From NCBI GenBank assembly GCA_030045215.1, contig JASIBJ010000463.1, positions 1 to 12,283 on the forward strand: a DNA stretch of 12,283 nt, read 5' to 3'. Every line of letters starts with the position of its first letter. The first letter of the stretch is position 1. Shown one piece after another: positions 1-6,589 of this stretch. The translations under genes were made by a program, and so were the position numbers. The stretch is from Streptosporangiaceae bacterium. Lineage in GTDB: Bacteria > Actinomycetota > Actinomycetes > Streptosporangiales > Streptosporangiaceae. The notes beneath the pieces are model-generated. The model made no database searches. It had not been told where the DNA came from and worked only from the letters and a program-made list of their open reading frames with translations.

Positions 1-458
1 ACCTGCCCGGCGCGTTGCGCTCGCTGCGTCGGATGATCACCATGGCGTGCAGGCAAACGACCCCGGCGTGGCTCGACGCGGCCGAGGAGGCATGGCGGCA
101 CCTCCCGGCCGGCCTGGCCACGGCGGCGGTCATTCCGATTTGGCGGCGTCCTTGGATGGTGGTGGGGAGCGACACCTTCGCCGGTGACCTGCTCGCGAGG
201 CTCGGCGTGACCAACATCTACGCCAGTCACGGCGACCGGTATCCGCGGGTCGGCATCGATGAGCTGCTCGCAGCCGGCGTCGATCTGGTGGTGCTGCCTG
301 ACGAGCCGTACCGGTTCACCGCTTCCGATGGGCCCGAGGCCTTTCCTGGCAGCCGGACCGCGCTGGTCAGCGGGCGCCACCTGACCTGGTACGGTCCGTC
401 CCTGGTCGAGGCGCCGTCCGTACTGGGCAGGCAGCTTGGCGCCGCGAGGGTCCGCTGA
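1..458 (+). CDS. Helical-backbone metal receptor (BtuF/TroA-like), 3' part only
   Basis: The reading frame is open to the left edge of the window, so this is the C-terminal ~150 residues of a longer protein; the TTG at 15 is in frame but unlikely to be the true start. The visible part holds IWRRPWMVVGSDTFAGDLL, then a RYPRVGIDELL segment, a VVLPDEPYRF strand-turn and the end motif GRHLTWYGPSL. This is the pattern I associate with the second lobe of cobalamin/metal substrate-binding proteins of the periplasmic-binding-protein (BtuF) class that use a long backbone helix. Such proteins usually serve ABC importers, but many actinobacterial members stand alone and some lack a signal peptide. The N-terminus is outside the window, so export cannot be judged. 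No transporter genes follow it here. The stop is TGA at 456-458. Confidence 0.8.
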   Translation, partial: LPGALRSLRRMITMACRQTTPAWLDAAEEAWRHLPAGLATAAVIPIWRRPWMVVGSDTFAGDLLARLGVTNIYASHGDRYPRVGIDELLAAGVDLVVLPDEPYRFTASDGPEAFPGSRTALVSGRHLTWYGPSLVEAPSVLGRQLGAARVR

Positions 459-714
459 CATGACGACGCCCCCGGAAGCAACTGCTCACGAGGGCGTGCC
501 GGGGCCGGTGCGAAGGTCGCCTCTCGGCGAGTGGCACATCGCGGCTCCAGCCGAACGGTATTCCGCGAAGGCGATAGTTGCGGCCCGGGGGACACATGCG
601 CACCGACGAGATTTGTAACGGGCTGGCCACGCGGTATATTCCGCAGCCGGAGGGACGTTCCGATCCACTAGATAATGAGGTCCATGGCAGGCAGGCGCCG
701 GGGGGTGATGGCCG
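459..714. other. Intergenic region upstream of the NfeD-like/flotillin operon
   Basis: This 256-bp gap holds a possible 52-codon ORF (ATG 460, TAA 616-618) that starts one base after the preceding stop. Its third-position GC is clearly lower than in the neighbouring genes and the peptide has no recognisable domain, so I do not call it. A short CGCC-TCTC-GGCG inverted repeat lies near 518-530. The right-hand part carries the promoter described separately. Confidence 0.4.
613..640 (+). promoter_or_regulatory. Putative promoter of the NfeD-like/flotillin operon
   Basis: TTGTAA (613-618) is followed after 16 bases by TATATT (635-640), a good housekeeping-sigma -35/-10 pair in an otherwise GC-rich stretch. 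It would give a leader of about 65-70 bases before the GTG at 715. A second AT-rich box, GATAAT (671-676), could be an alternative -10. Called from sequence only. Confidence 0.45.
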
Positions 715-960
715 GTGGCAAAGGATGAGGCGCTGATCGGCTGCATCGGCGTGGTCACTGTGGCGACGCGCGGCGCCGACGGGCCCGGAGAGGTCCATTG
801 CAAGATACGCGGGGGCACCGAGTCGTTCATTGCCTGGTCGCCCGAGCCACTGCCCAAGGGAACCAAGGTGCTGATAATCGAGTCCCGCGGTCTCCGGACA
901 GTAGACGTCAGCGCCTGGTCAGACCCCCTCGACGACTTTCCCGGTGACTCATCTGCATAG
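715..960 (+). CDS. Small NfeD-like OB-fold protein, soluble form
   Basis: An 81-residue protein starting at GTG 715, the first start possible after an in-frame TGA at 709. The sequence IGCIGVVTVATRG...GEVHCKIRGG...FIAWSPEPLPKGTKVLIIESRG...VDVSAW reads as a five-stranded beta barrel of the NfeD C-terminal type. In that domain a GxxG(x)V turn opens the fold and a KGTxVxVxxxxG strand closes it. Full NfeD proteins carry several membrane helices before this domain; none is present here. The flotillin gene follows 77 bases downstream on the same strand. NfeD-flotillin pairing is a well-known conserved arrangement and is the main support for the call. Inferred role: partner of the flotillin scaffold in membrane microdomain organisation. 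An unrelated small OB-fold protein is the alternative. Confidence 0.7.
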   Translation: MAKDEALIGCIGVVTVATRGADGPGEVHCKIRGGTESFIAWSPEPLPKGTKVLIIESRGLRTVDVSAWSDPLDDFPGDSSA

Positions 961-1037
961 ACGACATTCGGGGTTAAGCTAGTCGCGCCATCCACGGGGG
1001 TTATATCGCCGCACACTGGCGGATAGGGGAAGTGGAA

Positions 1038-2192
1038 ATGTTCGGTTACCGGGTGCCTGCCCCAGACGAAGCCATGCTGATTTCCGGGGGTCGCTACGGC
1101 ATGAAGGGCGCGCCGTTCCGGGTGGTGACCGGACACGGTGCGTTCGTAGTCCCGTTCGTCCGCAAGGTGCGTTATCTCACCCTGGCCATGCGAGAGGCCG
1201 AGGTGACCGAGCAGTGCGTGACGCGGCAGGGCATCTCGCTCAACGTACGGGCCGTGATCGCTTTCAAGGTCGGTAACGACGAGGAGAGCATCGTCAACGC
1301 CGGCCAGCGATTCCTTTCCGATCAGGATCAGATGGCCACGCTTACCGGGCGGATCTTCGCCGGGCACCTGCGGTCGATAATCGGCTCGATGACGGTCGAG
1401 GAGATCGTGACCGAGCGGCAGAAACTCGCCACCGAGGTGCTCGACGGCTCCAAGTTCGAAATGGCCAAGATCGGGCTGAGCGTCGACTCGCTCCAGATTC
1501 AGTCGATCGACGACATGAACAGCGGCTACATCGACGCGATGGCCGCCCCGCACAATGCCGCCATCCAGCGGCAGGCGCAGATCGCCCAGGCGCAGGCCAC
1601 CCAGCAGGCCGCCGAGGCGCAGCAGGAGTCCCAGCGCAAGCAGGCCGAGTACGCCAGGCAGACCGCCGTCGTCCAGGCCCAGTACAAGGCCCAGATCGAC
1701 AAGGCACAGGCCGAGGCTGCTCAGGTCGGCCCGCTGGCTCAGGCGCAGGCGCAGATGAGCGTGCTGGCCGCGCAGACCGAACTCGCGAACAAGCAGGCCG
1801 AGCTGCGGCAGCGCCAGCTCATCGCCGAGGTAGTCAAGCCGGCCGAGGCGGAGGCCGAGAAGGTCCGCGTGCTAGCTGAGGCCGACGCGCAGCGGACCAG
1901 GGTGCTCGCCGCTGCCGCCGCCTCGAACAACCGGGTCGCGCTTGACCGGATGCTGATCGAGCAACTGCCGCAGATCGTCAGGGAAGCCGGGGCCGGCCTG
2001 GCCGGGGCGAACGTCAGCGTGCTGAACGGAGCCGACGGGCTCAGCGAGATCGCCGCCGGGCTGGTCGGCCAGGGCCTCACGATCCTGGACTCGGTCAAGA
2101 AGAGCCTGTCGGGTCAGGGCCCGACGTCCTTCCCCGAGCCAATCGCGCTGGAGCCAACCGCGCCCGAGCCTCCCGAGTCATCCGCTCAGTAG
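1038..2192 (+). CDS. Flotillin / SPFH (band 7) family protein
   Basis: A 384-residue protein. I prefer the ATG at 1038 because AGGGGA (1025-1030) sits seven bases before it; the GTG at 1032 would be too close to that ribosome binding site. Residues ~1-160 form the SPFH domain (opening FGYRVPAPDEAMLISGG, then GAFVVPF, GISLNVRAVIAFKVG, MTVEEIVTERQKL and LSVDSLQIQSIDD). Residues ~170-290 are a long Ala/Gln/Glu coiled coil (repeats such as QAQIAQAQATQQAAEAQQES), the flotillin repeat region that drives oligomerisation. The tail (~300-384) is glycine- and proline-rich. There is no transmembrane helix, so membrane attachment would be peripheral or by the N-terminus, as in other flotillins. Flotillins scaffold functional membrane microdomains; the substrate here is unknown. 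The last seven bases overlap the end of the convergent VOC gene. Confidence 0.9.
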   Translation: MFGYRVPAPDEAMLISGGRYGMKGAPFRVVTGHGAFVVPFVRKVRYLTLAMREAEVTEQCVTRQGISLNVRAVIAFKVGNDEESIVNAGQRFLSDQDQMATLTGRIFAGHLRSIIGSMTVEEIVTERQKLATEVLDGSKFEMAKIGLSVDSLQIQSIDDMNSGYIDAMAAPHNAAIQRQAQIAQAQATQQAAEAQQESQRKQAEYARQTAVVQAQYKAQIDKAQAEAAQVGPLAQAQAQMSVLAAQTELANKQAELRQRQLIAEVVKPAEAEAEKVRVLAEADAQRTRVLAAAAASNNRVALDRMLIEQLPQIVREAGAGLAGANVSVLNGADGLSEIAAGLVGQGLTILDSVKKSLSGQGPTSFPEPIALEPTAPEPPESSAQ

Positions 2193-2659
2193 CGTGGCGG
2201 CGGCCAGGGCACGAGCGGCCTGCCGATCTCCCAGTGGTGCCCGAACGGGTCCATGATCCGGCCAAGGCGCCAGCCGTGCTCGTTGGCCGGCGGGCGGACC
2301 AGGACCGCACCCTCGGTCACGGCCAGGGAGATCGTCGCATCCGGGTCGGCGACCACGAGCAGCATTCGGGTAGTGGCACCACCCACCGACTCCGGGCTGA
2401 AGTTCGCGTGCTCGGGCGACTCGTCGGAGACCCAGAATGACCCGGCGCCGACCGAAAGCTGGGAGACGACCGCCTCGTCCTCGTCGGTGCCGCCCACCCG
2501 GTACTCCTCGACTGCTCCGAACGCGGCCTTGTAGAACCCGACGGCCTCGCGGCCGTGCCGGACCGACAGTTGCGGCATGACGGTCACGGGCGCGCACTCT
2601 CGCTGGCTGCGTATTTCGTCCACGACGCGATCCTGCCAGGCCGACGGGGCAGTAACCAC
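2186..2659 (-). CDS. VOC family (glyoxalase-fold, PhnB-like) protein
   Basis: Up to 157 residues from GTG 2659. The domain itself begins near MPQLSVRHGREAVGFYKAAFG, so internal starts at GTG 2587 or ATG 2578 are also credible, and no start has a strong ribosome binding site. The sequence has the betaalphabetabetabeta halves of the vicinal oxygen chelate fold: GREAVGFYKAAFGAVEEYRV, then SFWVSDESPEH, a variable middle with VADPDATISLAVTEGA, and the closing RIMDPFGHHWEIGRP. The DPFGHxW motif is typical of PhnB/glyoxalase-like members. The substrate cannot be told; these proteins range from isomerases and dioxygenases to drug-binding resistance proteins. It lies 18 bases after the lipoprotein stop on the same strand and is probably co-transcribed with it. 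Its TGA overlaps the flotillin stop region. Confidence 0.85.
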   Translation of the reverse strand: MVTAPSAWQDRVVDEIRSQRECAPVTVMPQLSVRHGREAVGFYKAAFGAVEEYRVGGTDEDEAVVSQLSVGAGSFWVSDESPEHANFSPESVGGATTRMLLVVADPDATISLAVTEGAVLVRPPANEHGWRLGRIMDPFGHHWEIGRPLVPWPPPRY

Positions 2660-2677
2660 GCGTCCCAGGAACCCGGG

Positions 2678-3298
2678 CTAGCTGCTGCCGCCGTTCCCCG
2701 GCCGGACGGCCGTGACCGACAGCAACTTGGCCGTGCCCTTGCAGGCCACTGACTGCCAGGGGATGAACAGCGGGATCGTCTGGTTCGGCGGGATGACGGC
2801 CAGCCAGGTCGTTTTCACCTGCGTGCACTCCGACATCGGGAAATTGCCCGCGTCCGCGATCCGCAGCGTGGCGTTCGCGTACCCGCCTGGCTGCAGCGTC
2901 ACCAGTTCGCGCGCCGTAGTCATGTTCTCGGTCGACGGCTGCCCGACATCGGTGACCGGCGTGCCCGCCGCCAGGGCCACGCCGGGGAACCCGTACAGGG
3001 TGCACGGCACGTTGTCGAGGTTCTTGAACGTGATCACCACGTAGACCGACCCCGCGGTGCCCTGGGACAGCCCGGTCGCGCCATGCAAGTACCGGCTCAG
3101 GCAGCCGGTCACCTGGGTCGACGTAGTCACCGAGGAGGATGGCGTGGGGGTGGGCGTCGCGGACGGCTGCGAGGAAGAGGCCGAAGCCGCGGGCGTGCTG
3201 GCGGCCGATGTCGGCGAGCTGGCCGATGGCGTGCTACCTCCGCAGGCGGTGACCGTAAGGCCGACGGCGGCCAGAGACGCGAGCAGCAGTGGCTTCAT
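2678..3298 (-). CDS. DUF4232 domain-containing lipoprotein
   Basis: A 206-residue exported lipoprotein. The N-terminus has a short charged start, a hydrophobic stretch (LLLASLAAVGLTV) and a lipobox ending VTAC at Cys19, so it should be lipidated and held on the outer face of the membrane. Residues ~20-65 form a Ser/Thr/Ala/Pro linker of low complexity. From ~66 onward comes a beta-rich DUF4232 domain: a Cys near the start (TGCLSRYL), VYVVITFKNLDNVPCTLYGFPGVAL, then LQPGGYANATLRI and a last Cys near VACKG. DUF4232 is common in actinobacterial cell-surface proteins and has no assigned function. The ATG at 3298 is preceded by a strong GGAGG about ten bases upstream. It heads a two-gene unit with the VOC protein. 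Confidence 0.9.
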   Translation of the reverse strand: MKPLLLASLAAVGLTVTACGGSTPSASSPTSAASTPAASASSSQPSATPTPTPSSSVTTSTQVTGCLSRYLHGATGLSQGTAGSVYVVITFKNLDNVPCTLYGFPGVALAAGTPVTDVGQPSTENMTTARELVTLQPGGYANATLRIADAGNFPMSECTQVKTTWLAVIPPNQTIPLFIPWQSVACKGTAKLLSVTAVRPGNGGSS

Positions 3299-3483
3299 GA
3301 CAAGATTTCCCCTCCGGACGGTGGCGCGCTATCAGGGATCGTAGAGGTGATGCGCGGCTAATGCTCAGGTTCGACGCCATCTGGAGGCTGGCGGACCGGG
3401 TCGGCCAGCCGGACCCGAGTCGCGAGCCCTCGCCTCGTTCCCCAAGAAATAAGAGCTGGGCGGTCTCCGGCCAGGTGGGTACC
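3299..3483. other. Divergent intergenic region, 5' part, with overlapping hairpins
   Basis: No convincing protein gene on either strand. Two mutually exclusive inverted repeats stand out. The first pairs 3386-3392 (GGCTGGC) with 3404-3410 (GCCAGCC), extended inward by GAC/GTC. The second pairs 3397-3402 (CGGGTC) with 3412-3417 (GACCCG). They share bases 3397-3410, so only one can form at a time. If the downstream leader ORF is transcribed from here, they would lie in its 5' leader. I could not find a clear -35/-10 pair for the rightward unit. Confidence 0.4.
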
Positions 3484-3561
3484 ATGACGTGCATGGAGGT
3501 CAGTTATCTGAGCACCGCCGCAGCCGCGCGAGCTACCAGCTCGCCGGTTGCCGCTGCCTGA
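3484..3561 (+). CDS. Putative alanine-rich leader peptide (25 aa)
   Basis: A short ORF with ATG at 3484 and TGA at 3559-3561, preceded by a good ribosome binding site AGGTGGG (3473-3479). Eight of its 25 codons are alanine: four in a row at 3517-3528, one at 3532, and three just before the stop at 3550-3558. It lies about 120 bases upstream of a gene for an alanyl-tRNA-synthetase-like protein, and its alanine cluster abuts the first of three competing hairpin segments. This is the geometry of ribosome-stalling leader peptides such as those of amino-acid operons. A second in-frame ATG at 3493 is possible. GC-rich DNA often encodes Ala by chance, so this stays a hypothesis. Confidence 0.4.
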   Translation: MTCMEVSYLSTAAAARATSSPVAAA

Positions 3562-3602
3562 CCTTCCTCATCCGCTGGCGACCGGGAATCGGCTCGCCGG
3601 CG
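3528..3602 (+). promoter_or_regulatory. Putative attenuator: competing hairpins before the AlaRS-like gene
   Basis: Three alternative pairings can be drawn by eye. Pairing 1:2 joins 3528-3533 (GCGAGC) with 3539-3544 (GCTCGC), six pairs around a five-base loop inside the leader ORF. Pairing 2:3 joins 3541-3547 (TCGCCGG) with 3575-3581 (CTGGCGA), seven pairs with one wobble. Pairing 3:4 is the strongest: 3573-3581 with 3594-3602, extended by CCG/CGG inside, twelve pairs in all with one bulged C and a GGAAT loop. Segments 2 and 4 share the octamer CTCGCCGG, so they compete for segment 3. Only a weak T-rich trail (TTCTCGCTTCG) follows, so classical intrinsic termination is uncertain. Confidence 0.35.
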
Positions 3603-3681
3603 TTCTCGCTTCGTGTGCTTGCCCGTGGCCGCGCCAGCTGCCGTCTTTCCGGCGCCTTGATTCCTGCGAGGCGAGACTGCA

Positions 3682-4866
3682 ATGGACACGAACACTACGA
3701 TCCGTACCTTCACCGAGTTCTTCCGCAAGCGCGGGCATCAGCTGATCGAGGGCACCACGCTGGTGCCGCCCGACGGCGATCCGGTGATGTTCACGACCGC
3801 GGGCATGCACCCGCTGACCCATTACCTGGAGGGAGAACCGCATCCGCTCGGGCGGCGGCTGGTCGGCGTCCAGCGCTGCCTGCGCACCACCGACCTGGAC
3901 GAGATCGGTGATAACACCCACCTGACCGTGTTCCAGATGCTCGGGTCCTGGTCGCTCGGCCAGTACGACGGGCCGCAGAGTCTGCGCTGGGGGCTGGAGC
4001 TGCTGTGCGACGGCTTCGGGCTGCGACGCGACCGGCTGTACGCGACCGTGTTCGGCGGGGACGAGCAGGTCGGTCCCGACACCAGGTCGCAGGAAACCTG
4101 GGGCGAACTCGGCCTGCCGGTCGAGCTCACGGTCGAGGACAACTGGTGGTCCAACGGCCCGACCGGCCCGTGCGGGCCCGACTCGGAGATCTTCGCGTGG
4201 ACCGGCGACGGCCGGCCGGTCGGCACTCCCGCCACCGATGATCGCTGGGCGGAGCTATGGAACCACGTCACGATGCGGTACCGGCGGCTGGGTGACGGCA
4301 GCCTGGTGCCGCTGCCGCAGCTGAGCGTGGATACCGGGATGGGCCTGGAGCGCCTGATGATGATGAGCCACGGGGTGCGGTCGGTGTACGAGACCGACGT
4401 ATTCCGCCCGTGGATGTTCGAGCTGCACGAGCGGTGGCAGCCCGAGACCCACTCGCTGCGCGTCATCTCCGACCACCTGCGGTCCGCGATCGTGATCATC
4501 GGCGACGGCGTCCGCCCCTCCAGCACCGGTCGCGGCTACGTGCTGCGGCGGCTGCTCCGGCGCGGACTCACCGAGCTGTGGCGCGATGACTCATCGCGCA
4601 CCCTGGCCGACCTGTCGCCCGATCTCGTCGGCGACACGCTCTCCCGGTTCGGACAGGACGTGCCGCCAGGTTTCGTGCGCGAGGTGCTGCTCGCGGAGGA
4701 GCGCAAGTTCGGCGGTCTGGTGTCGCGGGGCCGGTCGCTGCTGCAGCGGCTGTATCCGGAAGGCCAGCTCACCGAGCAGGACTACTGGTACCTGCACGAC
4801 ACCCACGGGCTGCCGCGCGAGTTGGTCACCGAACTTGTGACCGAACTGGACGGCGGCCAGCAGTAG
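3682..4866 (+). CDS. Alanyl-tRNA synthetase-like protein, catalytic core only
   Basis: A 394-residue protein matching the N-terminal core of alanine-tRNA ligase. Visible class II features are FTTAGMHPLTHYLEG (res. 37-51), motif 2-like QRCLRTTDLDEIGDN...FQMLGSWSLG (64-93), GPTGPCGPDSEIF (159-171), LWNHVTMRYRR (192-202), VDTGMGLERL (216-225) and motif 3 GDGVRPSSTGRGYVLRRLLRR (274-294). It ends just after LHDTHGLPREL (371-381), the counterpart of the YDTYGFP segment that closes the tRNA-recognition domain. Ordinary AlaRS is about 870-890 residues. The editing domain with its HxxxH zinc site and the C-Ala domain are absent, and the ORF ends cleanly at TAG. The usual ARHHT stretch before the FEMLG motif is shortened (THLTVFQMLG). 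It is probably a paralogue rather than the housekeeping enzyme. It may make Ala-tRNA or alanyl-adenylate for a special purpose; amino-acid specificity is not proven. Confidence 0.88.
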   Translation: MDTNTTIRTFTEFFRKRGHQLIEGTTLVPPDGDPVMFTTAGMHPLTHYLEGEPHPLGRRLVGVQRCLRTTDLDEIGDNTHLTVFQMLGSWSLGQYDGPQSLRWGLELLCDGFGLRRDRLYATVFGGDEQVGPDTRSQETWGELGLPVELTVEDNWWSNGPTGPCGPDSEIFAWTGDGRPVGTPATDDRWAELWNHVTMRYRRLGDGSLVPLPQLSVDTGMGLERLMMMSHGVRSVYETDVFRPWMFELHERWQPETHSLRVISDHLRSAIVIIGDGVRPSSTGRGYVLRRLLRRGLTELWRDDSSRTLADLSPDLVGDTLSRFGQDVPPGFVREVLLAEERKFGGLVSRGRSLLQRLYPEGQLTEQDYWYLHDTHGLPRELVTELVTELDGGQQ

Positions 4867-4900
4867 CGGGCCACGTACGCTGCCGCTGGAGGTGGCCGAC

Positions 4901-5671
4901 GTGATACCGGCGGAGCGGATGGCAGAGCGAGCCGCGAGCTGGGCCAGGACCGAAGATGGCGTGCGGGCGGCGATCGTCTACGGCTCGGTGGCCCAGGGCA
5001 CGGCGGACGAGGAGTCCGACCTCGACCTGATCCTGGTCAGCGAGCCCGGCCGGCGCGAAGGTCTCTGGGAGCGGCGGGCCGAGTTCGCGGAGTACGTGCT
5101 GGCCGGCCCGGTGCGCTGGTCCCAGGAGCCTTCGTGGCAGCGCCCGTTCCGCTACAAGAGCTGGGGTGAGCGGGGCGAGCTTGACCTCACTCTCGACGAG
5201 GGCTACGTGGTGCCCTGGCACGCCTTGAAGCGCGGCTTCCGCGCGGTGCACGACAAGGCGGACGTGGCCGCCCGGCTGACCGCCGAACTCGCGGACTACA
5301 AGGCGCCGGAGTTCGACGCCCCGTTGTTCGACGGCAACACGTGGGTCTGGCTTAACTACCTGCGCGGCAAGCTGCGCCACGGCGAGACGTGGTTCGTGCG
5401 GTATGGCGTGATGGACACGCTCAGCAACAGGGTCGTGCCGTTGCTCGGCTCGGCCAGTCACTCGGTCCTGGCCGAACTCGGCGAGTCCGTGCTGTCGCGG
5501 CTGCACCAGGCGGCACCGAAGTCTGAGCACCCGGAGGAGCTGAAGCGTTCGCTGCTGGCCACGGCGGAACTCTATGACGCTGCGCTGAGCCAGTGGGCCC
5601 TGCGTACCGGCCGGAAGAACCCGCGCAGCCCGATCGCGTCCGAGGTGATGGACAAGCTGCGGCAGTCCTAG
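4901..5671 (+). CDS. Nucleotidyltransferase domain protein (ANT/MNT-like)
   Basis: A 256-residue protein from GTG 4901. I prefer this start over GTG 4892 because GGAGG (4888-4892) lies eight bases before 4901 but overlaps 4892. Residues 28-43, GSVAQGTADEESDLDL, are the polymerase-beta-type nucleotidyltransferase signature GS-x(10-11)-D-x-D with metal-binding D40 and D42. A likely third carboxylate lies in GELDLTLDE (~92-100). The C-terminal half is helical (WVWLNYLRGKLRHGETWF, then HPEELKRSLLATAELYDAAL), resembling the substrate-binding helical domain of aminoglycoside and antitoxin-type nucleotidyltransferases. The reaction would be NMP transfer to a small molecule, protein or tRNA; the acceptor is unknown. 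It begins 34 bases after the AlaRS-like stop, so the two genes form an operon. Its TAG shares a CTAG with the convergent LLM gene. Confidence 0.85.
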   Translation: MIPAERMAERAASWARTEDGVRAAIVYGSVAQGTADEESDLDLILVSEPGRREGLWERRAEFAEYVLAGPVRWSQEPSWQRPFRYKSWGERGELDLTLDEGYVVPWHALKRGFRAVHDKADVAARLTAELADYKAPEFDAPLFDGNTWVWLNYLRGKLRHGETWFVRYGVMDTLSNRVVPLLGSASHSVLAELGESVLSRLHQAAPKSEHPEELKRSLLATAELYDAALSQWALRTGRKNPRSPIASEVMDKLRQS

Positions 5672-6546
5672 TCGCGCATCTTCGCGATGACGTCGTCGGC
5701 GTACCTGCGCAGCTTGTCCAGCTTGGCCGGCAGGGGCTCGGTATCGGGGCCGACGTGATAAGGCCAGCGGAAGCCGACGATGACGTCGGTCACGCCCTGG
5801 TCCTCCAGCCGCCTGATTCCACCGGGCGTGTAGGCGTCCATCGAGATCACGTGCACCTCGAACGCCCGGCCGGCCGTGCCCTCCTGTTCGCGCAGCCCGG
5901 CCAGCCGCGCGAGCAGGCCCGGCAGATCCTCGGGCTTCCCGCCGCCGTGCATCCAGCCGTCGCCGCTGCGGGCCGCCCGTCGCAGCGCAGCCTCGCCATG
6001 TCCGCCCATCAGGATGGGAACGGGGCGTGTCGGTACCGGCGCGATCTTTATTGATGGCACGTCGTACAGCTCACCGTGAAACTCGAAGTAACCGCCCGTG
6101 GACAGGCCGCGCAGCACCTCCAGCGACTCGTCCATCCGCCGGCCGCGTCGGGCCCAGGGCACGCCCATCACGTCATAGTCCTCGCGCCACGGGCTGGTCC
6201 CGACGCCAAGCACCAGCCGGTTGCCGGTGAGCACCGCGGTCGAGGTCATCTGCTTGGCCACAAGCACGGGATGGCGGATCGGTAGCTTGAGCACGAACGT
6301 GATGAACCTGAGTCGCTCGGTTACCGCTCCGAGCGCGGGGATGAGGGAGAACGGCTCGAGGAACGGCTTGTCCTCAAGAAACTCGCGCGTGCCATCCGGG
6401 TTGAACGGGTAGATGCTTGCGGACTGCTCCGGGTAGCAGATGCTGTCCGGGATCACCATCGAGTCGTAACCCGCCTCCTCGGCCGCGCGGGCCAGCGGCG
6501 AGTAGAAAGACGGCTCGGTCATCGACTCGGCGTAGCTGAAGCGCAC
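5668..6546 (-). CDS. LLM-class F420-dependent oxidoreductase
   Basis: A 292-residue luciferase-like (beta/alpha)8-barrel protein. It opens MRFSYAESMTEPSFYSPLARAAEEAGYDSMVIPDS and continues with ALGAVTERLRFITFVLKLPIRHPVLVAKQ, NRLVLGVGTSPWREDYDVMGVPWARRGRRMDESLEVLRGL, PVPILMGGHGEAALRRAARSGDGW and a C-terminal helix. This is the pattern of actinobacterial F420-dependent LLM oxidoreductases (the TIGR03619 type is likely). Such enzymes use F420H2 or flavin for hydride transfer or oxygenation; the substrate is not known. The GTG start at 6546 is preceded by GGAGG about four bases upstream. The promoter upstream carries a KstR-type operator shared in form with the plus-strand cluster, so a role with those genes in lipid or steroid metabolism is inferred. 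The stop overlaps the nucleotidyltransferase stop within CTAG. Confidence 0.9.
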   Translation of the reverse strand: MRFSYAESMTEPSFYSPLARAAEEAGYDSMVIPDSICYPEQSASIYPFNPDGTREFLEDKPFLEPFSLIPALGAVTERLRFITFVLKLPIRHPVLVAKQMTSTAVLTGNRLVLGVGTSPWREDYDVMGVPWARRGRRMDESLEVLRGLSTGGYFEFHGELYDVPSIKIAPVPTRPVPILMGGHGEAALRRAARSGDGWMHGGGKPEDLPGLLARLAGLREQEGTAGRAFEVHVISMDAYTPGGIRRLEDQGVTDVIVGFRWPYHVGPDTEPLPAKLDKLRRYADDVIAKMRD

Positions 6547-6589
6547 GGATCCTCCGGTTCGAGCGACCGCGGGTGCAAACTTGCCCCAT

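Noticed and set aside
460..618. A 52-codon ORF starting just after the metal-receptor stop
   Set aside because: Lower third-position GC than its neighbours, no domain, and its end overlaps the predicted -35 of the next operon.
486..1553. A 355-codon minus-strand ORF
   Set aside because: It is the antisense shadow of the NfeD-like and flotillin genes, with no recognisable domain, and those plus-strand genes are well supported.
3366..3376. GGTTCGACGCC resembling a tRNA T-arm
   Set aside because: No five-base stem pairs around it and no cloverleaf can be drawn.
3471..3487. A T-box-like sequence (AGGTGGGTACC) before the AlaRS-like gene
   Set aside because: The conserved TGGN would read TGGG, which does not match the A73 discriminator of tRNA-Ala. 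No stem I or specifier loop could be recognised. The same bases serve better as a ribosome binding site for the leader ORF.
3234..3494. An 86-codon minus-strand ORF across the lipoprotein start
   Set aside because: No domain or ribosome binding site, and it overlaps the well-supported lipoprotein start with its signal peptide in another frame.
3631..3655. GCGCC...GGCGC inverted repeat just before the AlaRS-like start as a terminator
   Set aside because: Only five pairs with a 15-base loop and no T-run; expected often at this GC content.
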